From NCBI GenBank assembly GCA_002633005.1, contig NMRA01000439.1, forward strand, positions 188,001 through 252,000: DNA of 64,000 nt, written 5' to 3'. Of this stretch, positions 35,260-45,102 are shown piece after piece. The notes under the pieces are model-generated. The model saw only the letters and a program-made list of their open reading frames with translations, had not been told where the DNA came from and searched no databases. The stretch is from Phoronis australis (lineage: Eukaryota; Phoronida; Phoronidae). The position numbers and the translations under genes are program-made. How positions within the stretch are numbered: position 1 is the first letter of the stretch; each line of letters starts with the position of its first letter.

Positions 35260-37160
35260 ACAGTAGTAACTGTGACGGTCAAGACAAATGGATGGACAGT
35301 TACCCTAGAAACAAGGTTCTCCAGGCCTCTAAGTTTAGAGTTCCATGGAATACTACCGGAAAACATCACATGGAACATTTTAAAATTAAATTTCAAACAG
35401 ATGAGTGTAATTGATACAATGTGCACCTTTAAGTTACACAATTTATCCATTACACTCATCTGTTTTATACACTTTTATCTTGCTTTTACTTGACCACCGT
35501 CCAAAGGTTTTACATCATAGCAATCTATAAGTACACACTTTGAGTATGAAAATTAGGGATTTTCACAAAATAGGTTTTTGTGATCTTCTCACATAAATAT
35601 ACTCAAAAACTGTGATCAATGTCGTGAAGTAGAATTCACAACAAATAAATGGATTATCTTGCATGGGGTTAAAAGGTCTTTAATGGCCAAGAATAAAAAA
35701 TGCCATGGGATGTTTTACGAAATTCCTTCCACATGAAGTTTGTATAATAAAAGTATTTCAAACAAACAAGTGTAATTGGTGCCTTGTGTAAAAACTCGCA
35801 CTTTTCATTCAATTGTCAATTACAATAATCTGTTTCATATACTGGGTACTGTTATCTTAATTTCACATAACATCTGTGCAAGGGTTTTCCATTACGGCGT
35901 TTTCCTGTTGCTCCCAACTTGTTCAATTCTTAATAGCCCAACAACAAGTTGGGAAGATCACCCCTGCAGCCAATATCTTACACAGACTGATTAACTCCAT
36001 TCTGGCATTAATGGTTGGAGGGCGGGCTTTCTTTTGTTTGATAATTGCTCTAATCTCCGATCAGATGGTATCTAGCCTGACTGGGCTGTGCTGCTAAAAA
36101 TTAAAGTTAAGTTCAGTTATAACAAATTTGAACATAACTCAATAGCATTTCTGATTTCCTTTTCAAATTAACTGATCATGTTTAGTTTTTGAATCGCCAA
36201 AATCATCCAACTACAACAGAAGTTAAGACAATCCATTCTGACAGGTTTCAGTAACCCTTTGAAGCCTGGGAGATGATTGGTCATACAGGACAAGCGACTG
36301 TGCTGGGCAGTTAACAAAGGAGCCAGATGTGATCGCACGTTCAGAACCCCTCACCCCGTCTGGAGAAGTTGCTGAACGACTGAACACAGTCATGCATTAT
36401 CACTTAATAAGGTCACTCCACTGAGTTTGAGCATAATTGCAAAAGATGTTCAATTGGTGTCCCAAAATCTTCATGATAAAGATACACAAAAACTGAGGTT
36501 AATGTCACGAATGTGACAGTTCAGATAATTGAATGGATAACCCTCACTGTTGATGAATGGTCTTCAATGTTTGGTGATCAAAAAATGTCATGGAATACGT
36601 TTAGAGTCCGTGATGGAATTATACCAGGAAAACATTACATGGAACATTTTTAAATTAGAAAAAATTTCAAACAGTTGAGTGTAATTGATAAAATGTGCAC
36701 CATCAAATTACACAGTGTATCAATTACAAATTTTTTATAACTTTATCTGCTTTCACATGGCAACCATTGAACGATTTTACATAGCAGCAAGCTATATGCA
36801 ATTTGCGCTGATTACACAAGTTTAAGTATGATTATTAGGGATGCTCAAATTAGATTTCCGTATTCTTCATAATAACAATACTCAAAACTGGGATTAATCA
36901 CATGAAAGTAACATTCATAACAAACAAGTGGATGATCTTGGGGGGGTTAAAGGGTGTCTAATGTTCTAAATTAAAAAATGCCATGGAATACTGGATTACA
37001 TTCCTCACGTGTGACTTTTTTAAAATGAAGAATTATTTGAAACAGACAAGTGTAATTGGTGAAATGCGTGGTAAGAAGTGGTGCTTCTCACTAAAATTGC
37101 ACAACATTACAACTACACTCATCTGTTTTATACAGTTTTAACTTTTATAATTTCACAATA
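35260..37160. repeat. Tandem array of ~375-bp units with internal stem-loop
   Basis: Four units are seen, each centred on an inverted pair such as ATGAGTGTAAT and ATTACACTCAT separated by 30-50 bases. The centres lie near 35400-35460, 35770-35830, 36677-36725 and 37048-37125. Between them run shared landmarks (AAAAATGCCATGG, AACAAATAAATGGAT-like, TTAGGGAT). The second and third centres are about 900 rather than 375 bases apart because a MITE is inserted at 35891-36393. No protein is encoded. Confidence 0.6.
35891..36393 (-). mobile_element. MITE, inverted copy of the 30615-31137 element
   Basis: Begins ATTACGGCGTTTTCC and ends CACAGTCAT, the reverse complement of the first copy's ends. The internal match includes CCCAACAACAAGTTGGGAAGA and TTAACTCCATTCTGGCATTA. 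It is inserted in the second unit of the ~375-bp tandem array. Confidence 0.55.
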
Positions 37161-38609
37161 TTGCCTGAAGCAGTTTAGAATCTATGGAAAGTCCGCAAAA
37201 TAAACATTCAAAAGTAATTAGTGCAAGTCAGTGGTCATTATGAAAATAAAGTAAAAAATTGTCCGATATATACGTGTTTAAATATTTTTAGCATCTATTG
37301 ATATTTTGGTTATCTGTGACCGAAGTTATCACACTAAAGTGATTTAAAGATATCAGCAGTTTTCAAAAACAATAAATTCTCATTAACTGTAGCTAACTGC
37401 CAAAATTTCTCTTAAAATTTGTTATGACTTTTTGGTATGAAAACCCCATGCTACAATTGTTTATGCCATGTACCATTTGTATTGTGACATGGCACAACTC
37501 GCACGGAACATTCAAATGTCACATGTGAGAATGCTATGTTCTACGTGAGAAGTGCCATTTGTCACATGGGACATGAGTTTTTGGAAGTTAATTGCAGCTA
37601 GTTAAAAAATCATTTTGGCAAAGTAAATAGTAAAATGAAATCACAACTAATAAAGCTATAAATTGCCCCCATTTTCAATTGAATTGAGCAAAAAAATTTT
37701 GAGACTGAAAATCTCATTATTTTGGAATGCGTTCTAAATTATTCTACTTTGAAGTTGCATGGCAATTTACTTTACTTATTATACCTTTGATCTTCTATAC
37801 ATTTTTACTAGTGGGAGGGTCACACAAATGAGAATATTAAATTATACAAACATCACAAACCATCATGAAACAAAATATAATCAAATGAAAAATCACATTT
37901 TCACCCGCATAATAACCATTGGTCTTTGATAATGACAGATTAGTGAATATTGTTAAATTAACAGTCAGAAAAAAAGGAACAGTCGTTCATTAAAGCAATC
38001 TTCAACAGTTCAAGGAAAATCTAGCCTGCACTTCTACCTTATTTTAGCATGATGCGTTTTATTCAACTTTATGCAGATTCAATGATAATTTTTCTATTTC
38101 CTAAAATATGGACAAATCCAATTATATATGTTAAAAAAAACAAAATTTTTTACATTTGTCAAGCTTTATCGACAAAATGTCATAAAATTTATCAAAAAAC
38201 CAGGAACACAGCAAGGGTAAACTATTGTAGATAGTAGAAAATTTGCTAACAGCTTGTCATTTTTAAGAGAAGCAACTTGTATAATGTGTACAGTAATTTT
38301 CCACTTATTTTGCTAAAAATTTTTATTTTCCATTTGTTTACTTTGTTATAACAAACAGTGGAAACTTCAATGGCATCTACAGTGAAAAGTGCGACTAAAA
38401 TTACTTTTGTAATCTTTATTTTTGTGGAGAACTTCACAGGTGTGCCGTAGTACTGAGCGCTAAATAAGTAAATCAGACTTACGATAGACATATGTAATAA
38501 AACATTCCTAGATCACGTAACCACAGTTATTGAAGTAGACATCAAAGGGGCGTAAAACTGACGCAGCTCTCGGTGAAATATACCACTAAGAGGGTCCACC
38601 TTTACCCTT

Positions 38610-38640
38610 TATATATAACTGAGCTTCCAGGCAGATGCAT
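38610..38640 (+). promoter_or_regulatory. TATA-box promoter of the small secreted-peptide gene
   Basis: TATATATAA at 38610-38618 lies about 25-30 bases before a TCAGT initiator-like site at 38638-38643. The order TATA, initiator, short leader and splice donor fits a compact inducible or tissue-specific promoter. In the duplicate copy the same position reads TGTGGTGTGG, so the TATA box is lost there. Confidence 0.6.
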
Positions 38641-39192
38641 CAGTCAACAGTCTCACCAGTGGCAAGTTACTGAGCACGTGTTTCTCCTGATGACCTAAAG
38701 GTAAGTGAATTCATCAATAACTGTATGAAAAGTTTAACAGTCTAATTGGATGAAGAACTGCTGATATTGCAAAATGTCAGGACTCACATGTAAATAGGAA
38801 AAACAAAACATGCATCCTACACACACAGAAAAGGATCAGTTTTCAACTTAATTCCATGCTTAAGAGAACTGATAAAACAAATTCAATTCTCTTCACAACC
38901 TCTTTTCACTAATCACTGAGTTAAGTTTAAATTTTTCCGCTAACGAGATTGAAAAGTTATGACACAAATTTCAAAAAATTGGTAATTTCTTAAAAAATAA
39001 GACATTTTGAGCTTGTGGTATTTATTCAATGCATTTATTTCAAGACATAACACACAATACTCTATAGTGCAGACATAGGCTTTACATTACATGAATTTTG
39101 TAATTCCAATTGAGTTTGAATTTTCTGTCCAACAAAACAATGAAAGTTAATGATGAAATATGAGGAAATTCAGATTTTGTTCTTTTGCAGTC

Positions 39193-39342
39193 ATGAAAGT
39201 GGCACTCTGCATACTTGTTGTGACAGTTTTGGTTGGAACACTGCTGTGCCATGCGTCTGCAGATAACCCCGGGCAAATTGGCAAGTCCTTCTTTTCTGGG
39301 TTAAGTGAAAAATTATCAATTATTGGAATTTGTATCATGTGA
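39193..39342 (+). CDS. Small secreted peptide precursor (signal-peptide exon)
   Basis: A noncoding first exon (about 38640-38700, ending CTAAAG|GTAAGT) is followed by an intron and a TCTTTTGCAG acceptor, with ATG two bases into exon 2. The open frame gives 49 residues: a textbook signal peptide (MKVALCILVVTVLVGTLLC) with predicted cleavage after HASA, then DNPGQIGKSFFSGLSEKLSI and a short end. If unspliced, the mature peptide would be about 26 residues. It is also possible that the exon ends inside the frame, at a GC donor (TTG|GCAAGT) or at GG|GTTAAGT, with the mature peptide encoded further downstream. I could not find that exon. Short TATA-driven secreted genes in tandem copies often encode host-defence or mucus peptides, but no family is recognisable. 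Confidence 0.55.
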   Translation: MKVALCILVVTVLVGTLLCHASADNPGQIGKSFFSGLSEKLSIIGICIM

Positions 39343-39550
39343 TTTTACAATAGCTACGTAGAGCATCAAAATACGCTCACGACAGCTCTGCAAACAGTGA
39401 GCTTCTATGGGTGCATTTAGTATCATAGAAATGACCATTAGATTGAACAGAATGTGTCAAACCGGTACGACCTTGATAAGCATGACAGTAAAGTAATACC
39501 ATTGCATGCTTGTTGTTACACAGTGCAGCGGGACTGCTGTCTTGAGAATT

Positions 39551-39558
39551 CTCATGAC
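39551..39558. other. Empty insertion site for the hAT-type element
   Basis: CTCATGAC occurs once here, between GAGAATT and CCACTATATA. In the duplicate copy it occurs twice, on either side of the 988-bp element at 62945-63932. This paralogous empty site confirms that insertion. Confidence 0.8.
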
Positions 39559-40307
39559 CCACTATATATCTGAAATGGATTTCTGACTATAGTTGGCAAC
39601 CAAAATCTCTAGCTCATTATGCTAATGACTATAGTCAATTCACCAGCTGTGATGTATAAACAGATATCCCATTAGACTTAGGGACATGTAAGACCCCATA
39701 AAAATGTCCTACACTTGGCTGACTTGGCGGAACATCGTGCCTCAAAAATGGCTGATGAGAGTCACGTGAAACTTTAGTTATTGTGTTTTATGCACTGTTC
39801 TCAAAAAGCTCTGTTAGGAATTGTTTTAAAATAAGAGTTTTATGAATTTCATGAAAAATCTATCAAGTTGCATATGACAGAAATGAAATGATAATTTCAG
39901 AAAAGTGTTTTAACAGCATTTTCATATCTCACCTTGCATGTCAAATAAAATTTGATCATGTTATTGATACCATTGTTTTGCTATCAATATACCTTTGTAT
40001 TTTTCTGAATTTTAGTGAAAAAATATGGTCACATTACCCAGTTCATAACAGATTCGTAAAAAGTCGAAAATTGAATGTCACACTTTCCACTTTCACAAAA
40101 TATACACTTTTACAAAATTAAACTTTACCTAGATATTTTGTAAAATGCACAAACTTTTTTTGATAATGTTGTACACAACCGTAACTTCTATGCTTATCAA
40201 CATTTGAACTTTGAAGGGCAGTAACATTCCTAATCTTGGCTCAATTTTGAGCTTTAAAACACCTGCACATACTCCGATTAAAAAACTATTTCTGGTTCAA
40301 TTTTGAG

Positions 40308-41329
40308 CGGATTGTCCTAAACCCCCTCGAATCCCACACCCCTCAACCTACGACCCCCTAAACCCACAACCCCTCAACTCACGACCCCCTCATCACAACG
40401 ATCTTATTACGTCACTGAGTGACTTTCCTTGAAGGTGTAACTGTCGTCGCATGGTGGAACAGAGAGGTCGACGAATGGATCATTGGCCTTGCAAATTTTT
40501 GCGAAAATAAAAGCAAAAAAATAAAGCACATTTACATAAGAAAATAGAAGACTTATGAAAAAGCTCCAAACAACTGTTGAAGTGTTGTCTGAGAAAACAT
40601 CAGTGTAATTCTCAGTTGAACGTTGGGTATTTCATCATGATTCATGCTTCATTGTCGAAGATTTTGTCAATTGTAATTATTCAGTGTCAGGTATGGGACT
40701 GTCGTGGACATTTAATGTGTTTTACCCCCATTGAAAAATAATCTTGCAAGGGCGGCACACCATATGGGGCTGGGGGGTCAAAGCCCTCCACTTATTTCAG
40801 TGCTGCACAGCCCATGTCTTTATGTAATAAATTTGAATTTTGAGTTTTGTTGCATGAGACATTGTTACAGCGGAAGAGCACATAAGTGTACTCTCTGACT
40901 CCGCACAAAAGCGCTGGTGCAAACAGAGCGCGTGTCAGCTCGCATGCGAACTTTTCCGGCCAGGTGTAATGGCGCTCTGATCCGCCAAATTGAAAAATAG
41001 TTCATGATTCCTGTCCATCGTCAGCTGAGCATTCTTGACCTGCTATGGGACGAAAAGAGCATATCGGCCTGTTTTCAGAGCACCGGAGGTCCGTCTGCCG
41101 TTTCTCTCAAAAAAGGTGCATTGTTCCTGGTTCGATTATACACGCATTGTTTATGGTGCGTTTGAAATGTGAGGCTGTGACGAGTGCTGCTAGCTGTGCC
41201 GAAAGTGAGTCAATAACCTGATGGCGCCAAACTCGGCTTTGGGTCAAGGAAGTTGTAGGACGAGGGGGTTGTGAGTTGAAGGGGTCGTGGGTCAAGAGGT
41301 GTGGGGTCAAGGGGTTTTTAGAACAATCC
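40308..41329. mobile_element. C-rich-ended DNA transposon, copy 3 (complete, 1,022 bp)
   Basis: Left end GGATTGTCCTAAACCCC and right end GGGGTTTTTAGAACAATCC are inverted. The element is flanked by ATTTTGAG at 40300-40307 and 41330-41337; the next base C also matches, so the duplication is 8 or 9 bp. The subterminal zones are C-rich on the left (CTACGACCCCCTAAACCC) and G-rich on the right (GGGTCAAGAGGTGTGGGG). No transposase is encoded. Confidence 0.75.
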
Positions 41330-41471
41330 ATTTTGAGCTTTTAAAACACCAGCCCAAAATCTGATTTCGAAACAAAAATTACAATTTCACAGCAAACATT
41401 CTTTGAAAAATAAGCTAAATTTAAGGCTCAAGCAAGGATAATTCGCAGAGGTCACTATATACAAAATCACC

Positions 41472-41717
41472 ATGAGAACCCTGCAGGCTGGGTTAAAGAA
41501 GGTTATTTACAATACTGCCAGCAAAACGAATTATCCTGATGACCGTTTCGTAGGAAATTGCTGGTTGAGATGTCATTGGAATGTTCCCCGGTCTCCTCTG
41601 CAAAGGCACTCAGAGTTACGAGTCAATTTTCAAAGTAAATGTAATACAGCATTATCAGAAAATGAATCAGGTTTTACGACAATGACCCACAAATTGCTTT
41701 TCCTTGAGACCAAGTGA
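41472..41717 (+). other. Unidentified 81-codon open frame, probably noncoding
   Basis: An ATG-initiated frame begins MRTLQAGLKKVIYNTASKTN and includes DDRFVGNCWLRCHWNV. It is followed by a second short frame (41704-41898) in another register with IKPIEHLIAEIERNQRDGDE. The composition looks more protein-like than most chance frames in the window, and the frame change could mark a decayed processed gene. I do not recognise it. Confidence 0.2.
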
Positions 41718-41961
41718 TATATTGACAGTTTATAAATGTGAATTCATTAAACCCATAGAGCATCTGATTGCAGAGATAGAGAGAAATCAGCGAGATGGTG
41801 ATGAAAAGGCCAAGATGAATGTATATTGGTGGGAGCCACAATTGGATTTACAGAGAAAAAAAAAGATGTTACTGCCAATCGTCAAAGTAAATAGGTAATC
41901 CACAGTACAATCCCATAATTATCGATCATCAATAATCAATAAGTAATTGGAAAAAATATAA

Positions 41962-42795
41962 GACGAATGACTCGAAAACAGTAAAAATGGCCTTAAGGTG
42001 GTGCAAAGTTCCTCGATTCCATCCGAAAATGGGAGGATAGCATCATCTCACCAGTAGATGCCTATATGTCTCAAATTTTCTGAAAATCCGTTGAGGACTT
42101 TTGAAGAAACAGAGTTTAACCTAAAAAACAAAAATTGCCACTCGCTGGCACACCAGTAGTCAGATCCGTCTGAAAGCTGTCATCCATTGTCAAAATCAAA
42201 TAAATACACTTGCTCAATTTAGTAAAGATCCTGCAAACGGTTTAGGAGATACAGCCATGAGCGTAAAAAAACAAAACTGCAACTAGGAGGAGCCACAGTA
42301 GTCAAAGTCACAGGAAAATAGTAAGAAGACATACATGCCAATTTTCACAATCATCCTTGTAAGGGATTTGGTTGATAGAGGCGTGGATGCAAAAACAGAC
42401 TCAAAAACAGCAAAAATGGCCACTAGGTGGTGCAAACTACGTTGAATCAATCTGAAATTGAGATGATAGCGTCATCTCACTAATAGATGCCTATATATGC
42501 CAAATTTTAAGAAAATATGTTGAGAATCTTAAAAGATACAGAGGTAAACCTTAAAAAAACTAAAATAGCCACTAGAGGGCAGCTAGGTAGCCAAATCTGT
42601 ATGACATTTAGCTCTATCCATCCCATGCAAGAAAGGAACATGTGTGCAAAATTTCATGAATGTACGTTGAATGGTTTTGGAAATACAGCATCGAACGCCA
42701 AACACCGGACGGACGGACAGCTGGACGAACAGCTGGACGGACAGACTGGGATGACGACATAATGCGTCCACATATAAATATGTGGGCGCATAAAA
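41962..42795 (+). mobile_element. Tandem-core element, copy 2 (5'-truncated)
   Basis: Five monomers of about 140-150 bp have motif starts near 41992, 42138, 42280, 42420 and 42569, in order C-A-B-C-A. The 3' tail follows: CATCCCATGCAAGAAAGGAA, an imperfect CGGA microsatellite (42709-42750) and a perfect palindromic arm pair CCACATATAAATATGTGG at 42768-42785. The end is GCGCATAAAAA. The 5' cap is missing. Confidence 0.75.
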
Positions 42796-43010
42796 ATGTC
42801 GGTGAAAAGTTCCATAACATTCTAAGGGGCTACAAATACCCATGCACTGGTTACTAGTCACTACCAGTAGAGGAAGATGCAGTGAACAGTTGAGTTGCAA
42901 AAAAGAAGCAGCAGTTACAGCATTATTCAACTTAGAGCCAGCTATAGAGACAGTAGGTTATTGAACCAACTATTGTTGCTTGAAGTGAAACACAAGTCAA
43001 GGCTTTACAG

Positions 43011-45094
43011 TGGATTGTTCTAAAACCCGCTCGACCCCCACACCCCCTCGACCCACAATCCTCTCGACCCATGACCCACAACCCCCTTGTCCCAGTCCAC
43101 ACAAGCTCGACTCGGGCTGAACATAAAACAAGTGCCAACTTAAAGCACCAATGAGTTGGAGTGTGAGCTCCGCTGGTTTACTTTATTCCCTGCTTGTTTG
43201 CAAGTAAGAGGGTCGACTGGCAAGTTTGAAAGGCAAAAACAGAAAAAAAAACAACGCGGCCAAATCAATTCAAAGACCTACCAACATTACAAATGTCGTT
43301 CTGGCCAGAGTGCATCTGTCTCGTCTGCTCTTCAGTGAATGGCAGATTCAACTTTTGTGCGGAGAGTGCAAGGAACCGATAAAACTGTTTTCATCAGTAA
43401 ATACAGTTTGAAACTGTTAACTTAAGTATTCAATGTTACATGGAGTATATTGTACGTAAATGAGTATACAACAGAAAGCAAATAATAAAAAATGTGAAAT
43501 TACATTCACGGAAATGTACTCTCTCCCTAAGTTTAGTAGAACTGGGCCATTGGAAGCCGCTGGTGGAACTATTTCTGTGACAATGATAGCACTCTCACAA
43601 TGCGCTATTTCAGACCACCTACGCACGCCACTTTAATCACCAGACTTGAGCCAGATCTGATTCGCATATAGATATGTCTTATGGAAGTCACTCAACGAAG
43701 TAATAAGATTATGAAATAAAAACAAGAGCAACGCGGAGCATTGAAATGCGCCCACGAATGCATTGCAAATGGTGTGCTTTTAGGGTTGCTTACTTGTGTC
43801 ATAAAAATGGCCACTAGATGACACAGAAACATACAATCCATCCGAAAATGGGAACATGTCATTGCTTCTTTAAGTTAAAAGAAAGCGATACACCAAATTT
43901 CATAGAAATCCATCAGGGAACTTCAGAGAAACAAATGAAAACAGAATAAAATGAAATTGCAACTAGGGAGCACAGCGTTCATTGGATCCGCTTGAAAGTC
44001 GTCATACACAATTAAATTTAATAATTTAAAGATCCTGCAGTAGAATAGGAGATGGGTGCAAAACAAAACAAAACTACCACTAGGTGGCACCAGAGTAGTC
44101 AAAATTGTCATCATCAACTGTCCTCTTCACACTGACCACATATACGCCAATTTTCAAAACCATCCTTAGAATGATTTGGTTGACGCCAAAAACACTCAAG
44201 AACACCAAAAATGGCCACTAGCTGGGGCTAAGTACCTTGATTCCATCCGAAAATGGGAGGATAACGTCGTCTCACCAATAGATGCCGGTATTCAAAATTC
44301 TATGAAAATCTGTTGAGAACCTTTGAAGACACAGAGGTAAACGTAAAACTAAAATTGCCACCAGGGGGCAACCAGTAGTCACTCCATCCCAAAATCACCG
44401 TTGTCCGTTGTCAACATCATGTAAACACACTTCTTAAATATAGTAAAGATCCTGCAAAAAACAGCCATGGGCACAAAAAAAGAAACTGCCACTAGGAGGC
44501 GCTACAGTAGTAGAAGTCATCGGAAAATCCTCCTCCACTTCATAGTAAAACCAAACATGCCAATTTTCACAATTATCGTGAAAGCAGTTTGGTTGATAGA
44601 GGGGTGGACGCCAAAAACAGACTCCAAAACAGTAAAAATGGCCACTAGGCGGCACAAACTAGGTCAGAATCCACTTGAAAACAGAAAAATAGCGTCACCT
44701 CTCTAACAGAAGCCTGTACACCAAATTTTATGAAATTACGTTGAGGACCTTTGAAGATACGGAGGTAAAAGTAAAAAAATAAAGTTGCCACTAGGGGGAA
44801 CACCAGCAGTCCCAACCGTCCGAAAATTTGCTCATGCCGTCCCATTCATGAAAGAAACAAATGTGCAAAATTTCATGAACATTACGTCAATCGGTTTTGG
44901 AGATAGAGCAGCGGACGCCGGACAGACGCCGCTCGGACGGACGGACGGAGATGACGGCATAATGCGTCCACATATAAATATGTGGGAGCATAAAAAGCAC
45001 AAAAATACAGCTAATGCCACAGGCCATGGGGGCCGTGAGTCATGGGTTCAGGGGGTTGTGGGGTGTGGAGGTCGATGAGGTTTTAGAACAATCC
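43011..45094. mobile_element. C-rich-ended DNA transposon, copy 4 (complete, with nested insertion)
   Basis: Ends TGGATTGTTCTAAAACC and GGTTTTAGAACAATCC are inverted. The 8-bp duplication CTTTACAG lies at 43003-43010 and 45095-45102 and fits the nTnnnnAn pattern typical of hAT target sites. Arms match copy 1. A tandem-core element occupies 43724-44995. No transposase frame is seen. Confidence 0.8.
43724..44995 (+). mobile_element. Tandem-core (pearl/Helentron-like) element, copy 3 (complete)
   Basis: The 5' cap ACAAGAGCAACGCGGAGC begins at 43724. Eight monomers have motif starts at 43811, 43960, 44077, 44214, 44358, 44489, 44642 and 44788, in order C-A-B-C-A-B-C-A. The tail holds CGGA repeats (44925-44950), palindrome CCACATATAAATATGTGG at 44968-44985 and the end GAGCATAAAAA. 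Structure (cap, tandem core, ACGG-type microsatellite, hairpin, A-rich end) resembles oyster pearl elements and Helentron-associated elements as I know them. Assignment needs an alignment. Confidence 0.75.
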
Positions 45095-45102
45095 CTTTAC
45101 AG

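Larger units (their letters stand above)
37735..39620 (+). repeat. Segmental duplication, copy A (holds the intact small secreted-peptide gene)
   Basis: Matches about 60895 onward in the same orientation, some 23 kb away. Shared landmarks include TTATTCTACTTTGAAGTT, GATGCGTTTTATT, the promoter region, both exons and TGAGAATTCTCATGACC. Divergence is moderate, with several small indels. Confidence 0.75.

Noticed and set aside
35260-37160. CRISPR-like array
   Set aside because: Units are long, diverged and eukaryotic in context. There are no short identical repeats with unique spacers.
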